Positions 1-11,882 of a DNA stretch of 64,000 nt are shown here, piece by piece; position 1 is the first letter of the stretch, and each line of letters begins with the position of its first letter. The notes beneath the pieces were generated by a model, which made no database searches, was not told the DNA's origin, and saw only the letters and a list, made by a program, of their open reading frames with translations. A program made the position numbers and the translations under genes. This DNA is from Desmodesmus armatus (lineage: Eukaryota; Chlorophyta; Chlorophyceae; Sphaeropleales; Scenedesmaceae), in contig VIIQ02000087.1 of assembly GCA_007449985.2 (NCBI GenBank), forward strand, positions 186,001-250,000, written 5' to 3'.

Positions 1-2
1 AG

Positions 3-221
3 ACCATGCTGGAGGAAGCTGTAGCGATCGTGATGGCTCCAACAGACAGCCGCAAGAAGTGTGGCATCTTCCGCCTCACCACCCCTGAGGGTCTGGGCCA
101 CGTGCAGCGCTGCACCTACCGCGGCTTCCACCCACAGTGCAGCAGCGTTCATTACGAGCTGTGTGGGCATGTGTACCTCAACCCCAATGCGAAGCATGAG
201 GTGATTGACCTCAGGAGGTGA
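3..221 (+). CDS. 3' terminal exon of an unidentified protein (5' part outside window)
   Basis: The frame is open from the left edge and ends with TGA at 219-221 after a C terminus '...HEVIDLRR'. The visible 72 codons are not low-complexity and contain several Cys and His residues (KKCGIF, QRCTY, PQCSS, YELCGHVYLN). The ATG at 6 is in frame but need not be the start, because the frame has no stop upstream of it. I do not recognise the family. The regular composition and clean stop favour a real last exon over a chance ORF, and nothing here indicates a function. The sequence just after it is repetitive and G-rich, consistent with a 3' UTR or intergenic DNA. Confidence 0.5.
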   Translation, partial: TMLEEAVAIVMAPTDSRKKCGIFRLTTPEGLGHVQRCTYRGFHPQCSSVHYELCGHVYLNPNAKHEVIDLRR

Positions 222-1446
222 ACACTGCTGCCACCCCTAGCGGGTGAGTACCCTCACCGTCATCAGGGGGTGAGCACTGCCACCATCGCCACCACCACCC
301 CTGCCCATGCAGCATGTTGATCTGTTGGGTCCTGTTGGTGTGGTTCTTGTTCGGTGATGGCCGTGGGGTGTGTGTTTGGGGGGGGGGGGGGGGGGGGCGG
401 GGACTGCTGCTGGTTGGTGTGCTCTGTACAGTAGGGTGCGTTGTGTAAAAGAGTGGTGAGCGGTTCACACAGAGTATTGGATTTGTGCTGGTGTGCATGC
501 AAGGTGTTGCCACACTTTGGATGGCGGGAGGGATCCGAGGCCTCTTCATTTGCACAAGGGAGCATGGTGTGGCGGGGGGGGGGGGGGCGCAGCGCTGTGC
601 AGCCCGGCATTTTCGTCAGGGCACCATGCGTCGTGCGGTTGCCTGGTCTGTTGTGAGCACTGGGTGAAAATCTTATCACGGATTCAGTGATGGGCGTGTT
701 TGTGTGGTCAGGCAGCGGTGACCAAACATCGGGCTGATGTTACCCGTCACCTGTGCAGCGTTCTTGGCTGGCTGATATCTGTTAGCAGAGATCAGCAAGC
801 AGCTGGTAGCTGCCGAAGTGTTGTAACGGATTGGTGCTGGTTTGCAGACATCTTCGGCTGCTTTGCAAGGTCATTGCAGCAGCTCTGAGGAACCCAGCAG
901 GCACGTTTGCGCATCTTAGGATACGATTATTGACAGGGATGTAATGGAGGTTATGGAGGAGGTGCGGTGGCATCAATTCATCGTGAAGTACCCTTCAACC
1001 CTGTAACTGCCGTGACACTACTTGTCAACAATGTTATTACTGGTGTTGTGACATGACTTTTGCAGCTGCACTGTGGCAGCCACACGATGAAGAGTGAGTC
1101 ACTGACTGTGTAATCCAACAGCCGACATCCCCGCTGCATTCCATCAGTGCTCTCATCTTCCAAGATCAGATCTCAAATTTACCAGATCATCGGTTCTACC
1201 AGATGATGCAGCTTGGACCCCTCAACTCACAGCAATCCCACAAAGCATGTAGCAAGGAATGCTTGATAAACCACCCATGTGCAATTTGTGATGTCAACAC
1301 TGCCTTGTCTACCGTGTCTGTACACCACTGTCATGTGACAGTCCCCCCACTGAACTAACAGCACCAACTACGACTGGTGACCTGCTCTAGCTAGCTTGCT
1401 GCTAGGTCCTGCATGTGGAAGCCAAACAGCTGCAACACAGTGCTGC
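222..1446. other. intergenic / 3' flanks of two convergent genes
   Basis: No convincing exon was seen. The stretch holds a run of about 20 G near 378-397 and a shorter one near 577-587. Short ORFs here have no supporting splice signals or family resemblance. Confidence 0.5.
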
Positions 1447-1607
1447 TCAACAGTGCCTTGTCAGCATCTGTGGCTCCCGGCAGGTGATAGATGTACTGCT
1501 GCTGCAGCAGCTGCAACACATCCTGGGGCCACCGTGACACCAGGCCAACATCACTCCCCCTGCCTGCAGGCAGGGAACCACCAGCAGAACCTGACCTGCT
1601 GACGTCA

Positions 1608-1657
<50 letters not shown>

Positions 1658-3112
1658 GCGGCACCACTGCTGCCGGCAGGTGCTGCTGACTGCTGCCCTT
1701 CTAACCTGGCACTGCTGCTGGCAAGGTACGCTTCACCATCCAGCCGTGGCCGCTTGGTAGCCTGCTGAGAGAACCCTGCACCATCTCCAGTGAGGAAGTC
1801 ACTCATAACACTGCCAAGCCTGCTGCTGCTTGGTGCACTAGGACCATCTGACATTGTGTCCACAGGGGCGATCTCAGCACCTGGCACAACAGGCGGCCAG
1901 CTGCTGCTAGCTGGGTGCAGAGCCCCAAACGGATCACACGGCGGCTGCTGGTGGTGGTGGTGGTGGTGGTAGTGGTGTGTGGCTGCTGCTGCTGCTGCCA
2001 GGGTAGCCGTGAGTCTGTCTGCCAGGGCTGTGAGTGTGTGCGGCAGGGCAGCTAGACAGCGGCCCTGGGCCGGGCTGCCCTGCAGCTCCCGAACCTGGCG
2101 GATAATCACGTGGTAGAAGCAGCGCCCTGCGGGTAAGGGTACAGCAGGAGTAGTAGAAGCAGTGACCGTTTCAGCAGCAGCAGGATGAGGAGCAACACAC
2201 AGCACGGCAACGGCAAGGGGTGGAGGCCTGCTGCATCTCTCCCTGAAGCCTTCAATGGACATTGCCCATGCATGCCAGAACCATGAAAAATCAATGCAAG
2301 CAAGTGGCTCACCCCCGTTTGTCACAAACATCATGTCCTGCAGGGTCAAGCTGCTGTCCAGTAGGAAGAACTCCAGCACGTCAGGCAGGCACCAGTGACA
2401 AGCCGTCAGCCATGCAGGCACTGGCTTGTCCCTGTTGAATGCCGTCAGCACCTGATGCCACCTGCCCTGCTGTAGGGCGATGCTGCGCAGCAGCCCCAGC
2501 AGCGCTAGCCGCTGCTCTGAACTCAAGCCGCCGCCGCAGCCGCCGCTGCTCCTGCTGCTGCTGTTGGCAGCGGTAGCTTCCGCATGTGCAGCAGCCAGCA
2601 GCGCATCGACCAATGGCAGCCCAGCAGCAGCACTAGAGCCAGCAGCAGCTGCTGTCGCACGTGCTGAGACCCCCTGCACGTCTGCAATAGTGATGTCATC
2701 CTGTGCAGCTAAGCTTGCTGTGCATGCCAGGTACTGAGCTAGGGCGTCAGGGTCCTCCCGTTGGTTGTAATCAAACCCCTCTGGCAGCAGCACAGGCCGG
2801 GGGAAGTCTGACACTAGCAGGTGCAGCACACTACGACCGAATGCCCCTGTCACAGTCAGCACATCGATAAGGTACCGACCCCCGTCTAGCAGACCCTGGC
2901 TGACCGCACCCACTACTGCACTGTTATGTGCCTCCACCTGCTGCAGCAGCAGCTGGAATATGGTTATGCTGCTGCTGCCGCAATAGCCGCCGCAGACTCG
3001 AAGCAGCCACCACTCCAGCAGCAGGCGTGTGGCGTTCAGCCGCTGCCGTGTGCTGCTGCTGAGCTGGAGGGAGGCCAGCTGCGGCAGCAGCAGGGCATCC
3101 ACCTGATCCGGG

Positions 3113-3164
<52 letters not shown>

Positions 3165-3699
3165 ACTGAACTTCCTGCTGCGGCTGCTGCTCAGCAAGTG
3201 GGGTGCTGAGGAACTGTTGCATGTGGGGGTACGGTGCACCACCCTCTGGCTGCATGCCGGCTGAGGAGTGTCCCATAGTGTGGGGCTGGCCGAATGCTGG
3301 CTGCTGCTTCTGCTGCTGCTGCTGCTGTTGCTCCTGCTGCTGCTGCTGGCTTAGGAGCTCCATGCTGGCAGCATCCTGGTGCTGCAGTGCCTGCAGTGTG
3401 CTGCTGTGCTGTAGCTGCATTGCTATGGGGTCCTGCTGGTAACTACCAAGCTGCTGGGACCCTATCATGGCGTTGTGAGGCAAGCCTTCAGAGGCCACAG
3501 GGCTGCCCAGCAGGCCGTCAATGACTGCCTGCTCCTCTTCAAGCGAACACACAAAGGTGATGGGCGGCGGGAAGAGGCCCCCTGCAGCTGCTGCTGCGGC
3601 TGCTGCTGGGCCGGACACTGCTGCCATGGCTGCTGGGTCTGCTGTTGCTGCTGCTGGTTGTGGCGGCAGTCCAAATGAGTGCAGCCCTGGATGGGCTGC

Positions 3700-3732
<33 letters not shown>

Positions 3733-3960
3733 AGGTGCTGGTGCTGGTGCCATGTGGTGCGGACTGCAAGAGACAGCAGGAGCGCGTGGACAGGTGTGGT
3801 GAGGTGGTGGTATGTGAAACATGCAGGTTGCATGGGGCTGTTTGCTGCACCAAATGCCCTAAGCAGCAGTGATGTAACCCCTGACAGTACCAGTCAGGAC
3901 AGGTGACCATCAGCCCTGAGCAACACTCACCCGTCAACAGGGTCTGTAAAGGCTGCCATG

Positions 3961-4008
<48 letters not shown>

Positions 4009-6061
4009 CAAAATGCAGCCTGCTGCTGCTGCTGCTGCTGCAGCAGCGCCCCATGGTTCTGTGCCGCAGCACCTTGCCGCTGTGTGCTGAGCCCTGGGAA
4101 CTCATACAGGCAAATGCCCCCCACCCACCCCAGCCTGCCAAGCACAGCAGGCTGAGACTCCTGAGGCTGCTGCCCTAGTCCCTGCTGGCTCCTGCTGCTG
4201 CTGCTGCTGCTGCTGCCTGCCTCCCTTCCCTCCTTGAAAGTAGCTCAAAGGGGATCCACCACAGTGGCGGGTTGCTCCATTTGTGGGGCTTGCGTGAGTA
4301 GCTGCGGCCTGCTGCTACTGCTTCAGCCTCCCGCTGTGCTTCCTGCTGCTCTGTATCCCTTAGTTCCTGCAGAGAGGGGTCCAGCAGCTGCAGGATTTCG
4401 GCGGGAAGCTCCTTGCGAAAGGGGAAGTACCTGACGATGGTCAACGGTACCTCCTGCGCAATGCTGGTGGCTGCATCTGGTGCAAGGGAGACTGTGCAGG
4501 TGCCCTGGACCTTGATGAACTGTAGGCTGGTGGGGTCTGCTGAGTCAGCAGCAGCTGCTGCTGCTGCTGGCTGGTGTGTGGCCCTAATGCCTGACTGCTG
4601 TGTGAGGTCTGTGAGATCCTTGGGCTTGTACCTGTTCATGTTCATGCAGGACAACATGCACATACTTTATTGTGTTGGTTTGACCGTCAACGTGACCGTC
4701 ATTGTGACAATGGGAGTGCATCATTCAGTAGATTTGACCCTGGCACCTCACCAGCATCATGAGCGTCGAAGGTGACAAATGCCGGGTGTTTTGTGAATGA
4801 AAATCTTGCAGGACTCAATCTTGAGCATCAGGGCACTTCAAAGCCCAGGTTGTGCCTTGGCAGCAATTGCCCAAATGAGCCATGGTCGAGGGAGAGGGGT
4901 GCGCACCTGGGGAAGCCACTGAATGTGACTTTCAGTGCTGGGTGACCCTCTTCATGGCAGACCTCCTTCTTGGGCTGTTTGCGCAGGTTACCACTGTTGG
5001 GGCCACTGTTATGCGTAGCTAGCTGCGGCAGCAGCCTTAGGCCTCCACCAGCTAGGCCAGCGCTGGCCACAGCAGCAGTGAGCTGTGTTGTAACACAGTA
5101 GTTGCTGAGGCCTAGGAGCTGCTGCTCTGCGGTGTTTGTGATGTGGTTTTGGAGGTAGTGGTGGGCCTGAGTGGACTTGCTAGTAGCCTTGGATCGACCA
5201 CCATGCCACTGCTGTCGAGTGGCATGGTCGCAGGCATGGGCTGGGAGCAGCACCTTGCGTACTGCGTTGTCTGAGATTGCTGCTTGTAGGGTGTGCTGGT
5301 GCTGAAGCATCTGCTGTGCTGAGGTGTCAGACATGTGCACAGTAGCAAACGTTTTTGAATGTTACCAACCATATCCCAGATCCAGCCAGAGGGCGCTTGA
5401 GTTGCTCTGCTCTTTCCCTTGGTGCATCCCATCCGGGGCACGGTTGGGGATCGGACCGCACATGCAGATTTGACGCAGAATGGTAGTGAAATTGTTCAGG
5501 ATAGTTTTGTACTGTTGCATTGGTCCCTGCGACGCAATGTGCGCTGTCGCCTGGCCTGTCAAACCTTGTACAACCCGTTGCCGTACGATGGAAGGCCCTT
5601 CGGAAAGCAAGCTGAAACAAACTGACTGTCAGCTCAGGCTCAAATTGGGGACATTGAGTTGCCATAACATGCGGGGCGTGGTCCACAGCAGCAGTCGCAG
5701 GATCACTGTCAGGCTGGCATTCAATTGCCTAGCTATAAGTCAGAGCAGCTGCAGAGCAAGAAGTAATACCGTGACAATCTTGAGCAAGGGGATGCCTGTG
5801 TGCGGCACATCATGTCAGGCTGGTTTGAACATCCAACTGCACACAGTGGTGGGCAGCTGAAGTCAACGTGTGGTGTCCTGTCCCCTGGGTTGGTTGCCCT
5901 GATTTCTGCTGCACGTGGACACAGTTGTGTGTATTGCACTGAGTGATTGTGGTGCTGCTCCTCACCTGCATGATGCGGAACAGCTGGAGGTCTTCAAGCT
6001 TGAGGATGCCATTGCTTGCAGCATCTGGTCCTAAGGCAACGTGTGCGGCTGAAAAGCTCAT
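1447..6061 (-). CDS. Gln-rich multi-exon protein of unknown function
   Basis: Five exons on the minus strand keep one frame: 6061-5966, 5313-4907, 4631-4260, 4191-3931 and 3763-1447, about 1150 aa. Donors are GTGAGG, GTGCGC, GTGGAT (weak) and GTGAGT, and every join fits in phase; for example '...PVDG' joins 'PHHMAPAP' across the last intron. The protein begins MSFSAAHVALG. It carries several poly-Gln and poly-Ala tracts from CAG repeats. Between them lie non-repetitive, probably folded stretches, such as LLLEWWLLRVCGGYCG and a segment around 'CIDFSWFWHAWAMSIEG' in the last exon. Long Gln tracts would suit a transcriptional co-regulator, but I recognise no domain and assign no function. The 71-base intron 4260-4191 is the least certain, because it runs through the CAG tract. 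The start codon is a best guess; an earlier exon is possible. Confidence 0.6.
1609..1657. repeat. (CTG)n triplet repeat, coding as poly-Gln on the minus strand
   Basis: About 16 uninterrupted CTG units lie in the last exon of the Gln-rich gene. Similar in-frame tracts occur at about 3115-3162, 3300-3350, 3960-4010, 4020-4042 and 3700-3731, and a (GGT) run at about 1949-1971 encodes poly-His. They explain why many frames on both strands look open here. Confidence 0.9.
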
Positions 6062-6116
6062 GGGGTGACAAGGTACATACAATTCCACGCCTCAAACACC
6101 CTAGCTGTCAATGCTT

Positions 6117-6158
6117 GGTTTACAGGCCTGTAAACCTCTAGGTTACCTAGAGGTTTAC
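6117..6158. repeat. two overlapping palindromes (GGTTTAC-based)
   Basis: Positions 6117-6136 form a perfect 20-base palindrome centred on AGGCCT. Its right half overlaps a second inverted repeat, 13-base arms at 6130-6142 and 6146-6158 around the loop TTA. GGTTTAC therefore occurs at 6117 and 6152, and its complement at 6130. The element lies between the 5' end of the Gln-rich gene (-) and the leader of FLC1 (+), so it could act on either promoter. Confidence 0.8.
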
Positions 6159-6307
6159 CATACCTGAAGTTGCACAACCCCAATCTACGGCGTCATCCTG
6201 ATCAGGCAACGTGTCACGTATCCAGCTGCATCCAACTTTCTTTGTTCGTTTTGTGCAAGCGACTGCTCTGGACAGCGTCAGTGAAACACCGGACAGCACT
6301 CGGAACC

Positions 6308-9300
6308 ATGGAGGTACGAGTCCCGTGCGTTCATCAGCACCATGCTCACAGTGAAACAATCCTTGCAATATCTGAACCTTCGCAACACATCCCCAGTGAG
6401 CTGGTCAACACCCTGTCAGCAATGCATGCACATGTGTCACCAGTGTCCCCAACAACAGTCTGGACAACAGTTTGCCCGTGCTCCCTGTGTTCTCGCAACC
6501 CATGTGCAGCTGCAACAGTGTACCACCTGTGCAGCACCGCTGAGTTGTTGTCACCCGCCCATACACCAGCTTTGCCGCACAGCACCTGAACAGCGCTGCT
6601 CCCCTCCCTTGTCCTCCTTTCGTCATACAGAGGCACAATTGTTACCAACCATGGAACTTTGCATGTGTTGTTGTAGGACTCCATGTTCTCCCGGCTGCCT
6701 TCACAGCTGCTGGCCCTGGTGCTGGCCCACATCGGGCAGGCAGAGCGTCTGGGCAGCATGGCCAGGGTGTGCTCAGCATGGCGCGCAGCAGCAGTGATGG
6801 CCACCAGCACCATCAGCACAGTCAGATGGGGACGCTTTGAAGCTCTCTCTGACTGGCTGCAAGCGTATGCTGCAGCAGCAGGCCTTGACAGCCTGACAGT
6901 GGGAAGGAGCTCATGGGGTGCAGGGACACTCACCCTCCCTGTGCAGCAGCTAGCTAAGCTGCGCTCCCTTGACTTGGACAACGTGACCGTGAGGGTCCCT
7001 GTAGAGGCTGAAACACAGGCCGTACCTCCTTGGGCACCCACAGAGCTGCTGCCTGAGCTGTCTGCCATCACTCGCCTCAGGCTGTGGGACTGTTATGTTT
7101 CGCTCAGCACCCTGCCAGCCTTCACCAACCTGCAGCACCTGGCGTTGAACAGAAGGGACCCTCCCAGCATCTCAGAGGTGTCCGGCCTGCTGCACCTCAC
7201 CCACCTGCAACTGTCTGGTGGCTATTGCCAGGATGCTGTGCTGGGGTCAGTTGGGGCCCTGACCTCCCTGCAGGAGCTGCTGGTGGCGGGAAACCTGTAC
7301 TCAACTGCCAGCTTCACAACCCTGCCAGTGTCCCTCACCAAGCTGTGCGTGAAGATGGAGCATTACCTTCAACCATCCAGTGTCACACTGTCTCTTGCCA
7401 GCACCCCAGCTATGGCTGCGCTGACAGCGTTGCGGTGGCTGGAGGTGGACGGTGCAGCTGGGTCCAGTGCTGTGCTGCTGCGGAATATGAGCAGCCTGTA
7501 GCACCTGGCAGTACGGGACACTCCTCTTTTAGCAGAGGAGGAGGGGCAACAAGACGAAGCAGGCGAGGATGCAGTACACGCACGCAAACTGGGCCTTGCA
7601 GTCCTCAGTGGGCTGACACAACTGCAGCACCTGGAGCTACCACAGAAACGCAACCAGCTTGCAGCCGAGCCCACAGCGGCGGACGTTGCCGCCCTCACAG
7701 CCTCCAGCCAGCTCACCTGCCTGATCATCGATGGAGGGCTGGTGGAGCAGGAGCAGTACTCCGACATGCTGAGCACGACATGGCAGCCTCCCAGATGCCG
7801 GCCCGAGACCATATTTCGGGACCTGCATCAGCTGCAGGAATTGCGGGCAACCATGGGGCTGCTGGGCGACCCGGTCGATGCGTCAAACTTGGCCAAGTGC
7901 TGCCCAAATCTGAGGTGCCTTGATGTTGGGAGAGGTGCGTATTTGGTGTCTGTCATTCACGGGTTGTAGTGTCATTTTTGTGGCTAACCAGGTAGTCGGC
8001 AGTTGATGGGAGAGTTTGGTGCTTGGTACCTGGTGCCTGCAGCCTAAGCACAGCACTTCACGTCACACGTGCACAACACTACTGCACTGCACGGTCCTTC
8101 TGTCTGACTGGCTCAGTAGTATGTTGACACAAAGCAGTAGCAGTTGTTCACACCAACTGTATCATTACACAATTGCATCTGCTGCTGTTGCGGTTGCAGC
8201 CATGCCTGGCGAGCCGGTGTGTGATGTATACAGCAGGTTTTACGAGGAGGACTGCTGCAGTATCTGCCCTATGAGCCAGCTGGAGTCCCTGACACGCCTT
8301 GCGGTCAACATGCAAGAGTACAAGGACATGCCAGTGGATGGAGTCTGGTGCAGCATGGCCAAGCTGACAAGGCTCAAAGAGCTTGATGTCAGGGAGCTGC
8401 ATGAAGCTCAATTTGGAGGCATTGTGGCCCTGGTTGGCTGCAGGGAGCTCACGAGTTTGAAGGTTGCGTTTGAAAAAGGAGAGCCTCCGATGTTTGAGAT
8501 GACGGTGGGTGGTTACACCCCAGCACAGCACTGGAACAGCGCTGCAGTACTGTACTTTGCTTGTCATGTTGTGTCCGTATCACAAGCGTCTTTTCCCTCA
8601 CACCTGACCTGAGAAACTGGGGTACTACAGGTCCTTCGGGGCACCCTCATGAGCCCCTGGCTCGCTGGCAAGTGCCGAGGTTGGGACTCTGTCCCCAATT
8701 ACTGTACTGTACTGTACTGTACTTTTCTTCTGCGGGGTGCTGAGCTCAAGAAGTATGTGCTGCATGGAAAGTGGCAGATTTGTTTTGTCCACATTCAAGA
8801 GATGGCTTTGGAGGCGGCATCTACAACAAAGATAGCAATTTGGCCAGCTCTGCCCCTACTCGTACTCCTGCAGTGCAGCCGCAGATCTGTGGTATCAGTT
8901 ACTGCATAGCAACTCATGCCAGCCTCATGACTGTGCATATATGCCTAACCTTGGCTGTTTGTGGCTGCTGCCTGCTACTCTTGTCCCGCCCCTCCTGCTT
9001 CCCCCAGACCCCGCATGGCAAGCCCCCTGACATCTGGCGCAAGCTGCCTCATGAGGCCCTGGATACAGCTATCATGAACTTTGCAGAAGCCCAAGTATGC
9101 AGCTGGGACGTCCAAGCTGCACTGCGCAGCTTGAGCAGGGCTGCTGCAGGACACCTGATGCTGCTGGAGGGTGAGACGCAGCAGCTGCGCACAGAAGTTA
9201 AGGGGCTGCGCGCCACAGTGTCGCACCTCAAGAGGCAGCAGCAGGAGCTGCAGGATCAGCAGGAGGAGGAGGTGTCTGACCTGCAGGATGAGGTGTCTGA

Positions 9301-9397
9301 CTTGCAGGATGAGCTGTCTGATCTGAGGGGGACTGTGGCAGCATTGGGAGTCCAGATGCAGGCCCTGCTGCTGCAGAACGGCATGCAGCAGGGCTGA
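6308..9397 (+). pseudogene. FLC1: F-box-like/LRR/coiled-coil gene with an in-frame TAG
   Basis: Exons: 6308-6313 (ATG GAG, donor GTACGA), 6677-7934, 8200-8504 and 9008-9397; all phases fit, 652 codons if the TAG is read. Exon 2 starts DSMFSRLPSQLLALVLAHIG, an F-box-like helix pair followed by 'MARVCSAWRAAA', then repeated LxxLxLxx LRR units (LRSLDLDN, LQHLAL, LTHLQLSG, LQELLV, LRWLEV). Exon 3 continues the LRR-like pattern (LESLTRLAVNMQ, 'FGGIVAL'). Exon 4 carries 'PPDIWRKLPHEALD' and a coiled coil with heptads such as EVSDLQD, ending NGMQQG. The sole defect is TAG at 7499-7501 (codon 277), where paralogues have CAG (SSLQHLAV); the frame stays open after it. It would cut the protein to 276 aa unless read through. 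By family resemblance this is a possible SCF-type substrate receptor, which is inference. It converges on FLC2. Confidence 0.75.
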
Positions 9398-10820
9398 TTG
9401 GCAGTACATGCAGAGTTGCAACAGTTGCATGTGCTGTTGAAATCTGTGGGTGTTGTGCCTGTTGCAGTGCTGTCATGCATACTTCAACAAATGTTTGCAA
9501 CCAAGGATGTGTGCAAGTGTGCTGCATCTGCTGTACTACAGCCGGGCCTGTGTTGTGTGTAGTTTGCATGGCATGCATGCCGCATGGCTGTTTGATTGTT
9601 GCAGGACGCCAACACATTCTGTGCTGACGTCCTGTACACCATGGTGTGCATCTTTGTGGCACACGACTGCATGCTGTGCATCAATGTCCCTGCAGTTTGC
9701 TCAATTCAAACACAGCTTGGCTCAGTATTCAAGGGGGAGGGATGGTGTTGATCCAATTCCCAGCCAACATGCTTGGTGGCTACATGTCCAACATTATGCA
9801 CACAACGTGATGTATCATGCTTGGGGAACTACATTTGCACCTGCACATGCCAACAGTTTTGGGCCCTAGGCAGGACAAGGTCCTGCTGAACCCTGCTTTC
9901 CCAAACCCCTGGTCAGTAATTTGGCCTCACAAATCGTTTGCTGTCAAATATTGGGCCTGCGCTACTGAGCCTCACATCAAACACAGATGCAGCTGCTGAT
10001 AACAACGTTCAGGCATTGATTTCAGCAGGCCAGCACTGCCGCCACTTGTGCACATCCGTATACACAAGTACAGGCGACCATTGGACATTGATTGATGTCT
10101 TACCAGTCCAATGTCGTGTTGCTAGTAGGTAAATGCTGCAGCGACAGTGGAGCTAAGCATTGTACTGCACCAGGGCCAATTGGACCTTGCAAGGTGGGAA
10201 GCAACCCACCCAGGCAATGTGACATCACACTCTACTTGTGGCAAACTACACCAGCATGCCTTGGTGTCACGTACTTATGACGTAGGGAACATGCGTTCAT
10301 CAGTCAGCTGCACACACACCAACGAACGACTTGAGCTTTTCAAGTACAAAAGTGTGTGTTGGTTGGAGCCTTGCCATGCATTGCAAACACTGCAGCTGGC
10401 AGCAGCAGCCAAGGTCATGCCAGCACAGAGCACAATGGTCAAAAGTGGGTGGCACATGTTCGCCAATGGGTACCCTGACGAATCTTGTCTGAAATCCGGA
10501 CAGTACTCCAAGCCAAACACATCAGCAACTGCAGACGGTTGAACGCACACACGCACACACCACATCATGCACACATGTGCCGCAGAGACGGCGTGCAGGA
10601 CTCAGCATATTACGTGCTGGTCTCCTGCAAGGCTGACATTGCTGTCGCCTGCACCACACCACACGACCCTATAACAGTGCCATTGAACTATTTGAACTTC
10701 AAATATATGTTTGAAACATTACTTGCGCATACTCACCAGGCATGGCATATGCCAACACAACAACATGCCCCAAGCCTACGACATGCCACCCTTCCCCTCA
10801 GGGGAAGCGGCTGCAACAAA
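9398..10820. other. intergenic between convergent FLC1 and FLC2
   Basis: About 1.4 kb between two stop codons facing each other. No exon with splice signals or resemblance to the neighbours was seen. It must hold both 3' UTRs; I could not place a polyadenylation signal with confidence. Confidence 0.5.
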
Positions 10821-11849
10821 TCAGCCCTGCTGCATGCTGTTCCGCTGTTGCAGCTCCTTCACTTGGGCTCCCAATGCTACAACCATTGCCTTCAAGTCTC
10901 CAACCTCCCCCTCCAAGGTCGAAACATCTCCCTGCAAGTTTTCAACCTCTCCCTGCAGGTCTGCAACCTCACCCTGCAAGTCTGTAACCTCGCCCTGCAA
11001 TTCTTCAACTTCTTCCTCCTGCGTGTCCTGCCTGCCCTCAAGGTGTGCAACAGTAGCTTGCAGCTCGGCAACTTCTCTCTCCAGCTGCAATGAATGTTCT
11101 GCTGCCGCCCTGCTCATGCTCCGCAAAGAAGCCTGCACATCCCAGGGCCAACTCGGGGTTCCAATGTAGTGCTCTAGCGCTGTGGTCAACGCTTTCTGAG
11201 GCAGCGTGCGCCATATTTCAGGGGCCTGGCCTGCCGGGTTCTGGGGCACCGGCAGCAAATGCAGTGGGTGAAAGCAGTGACAAGCAGCACAGTTTCTGGT
11301 GAGTAAGCACCCTTGGTTGTGCGCATGCAAAGGGACCTGGAAGCTACGCGCGACAGCCACACAGCAGATTGCCATACGTTGCTTGAGGGTCTAACCCCAG
11401 GACCTCATAGCTCAGTGCACAAGGCAGCGGCCTAGCTTTGGTCAGCTTGCCACAGGGCAATGCGGCACAGAGCATGGCAGTGGAATGCTGAGCAGTGCGG
11501 CAGTGTGGACCGCTGTGTTGTTGCGACTCACCTTCATCTCAAACGGCCAAGGGTCATTGTTTTTGAATGCAAGCATCAGGCTTGTGAGCTTGTAGAAGCT
11601 GGCCAGGGCCACAATGCCGCCAAAATGAGCAATGTCCAGCTCACTGACTTCCAGCTCCCTCAGCTCTTCAAGATTAGTCATGCTGGACCAGAAGGCATCT
11701 GTGCCCTCATCCCCTTGCAAGTTGACGACCAGGCGTGTCAGGGACTCCAACTGGCCCAACAGGCCAGCGCTACACCAGTCCCCCCCGTGGGTGTCATACA
11801 CGTCAAGTACTTCCTCATCAGGTATGGCTGCAGACAGCAGCAACAGCAG

Positions 11850-11882
<33 letters not shown>

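Noticed and set aside
3465..4141. Alternative poly-Ser, poly-Ala, poly-Cys and poly-Leu ORFs
   Set aside because: Shadows of the CAG/CTG tracts in the Gln-rich gene; only the Gln frame links by splice phase to non-repetitive coding sequence.
7499..7501. TAG reassigned to Gln as a nuclear code change
   Set aside because: Other genes here, such as the CRM gene (58807-58809) and the MYND gene (59986-59988), end naturally at TAG, so a general reassignment does not fit.
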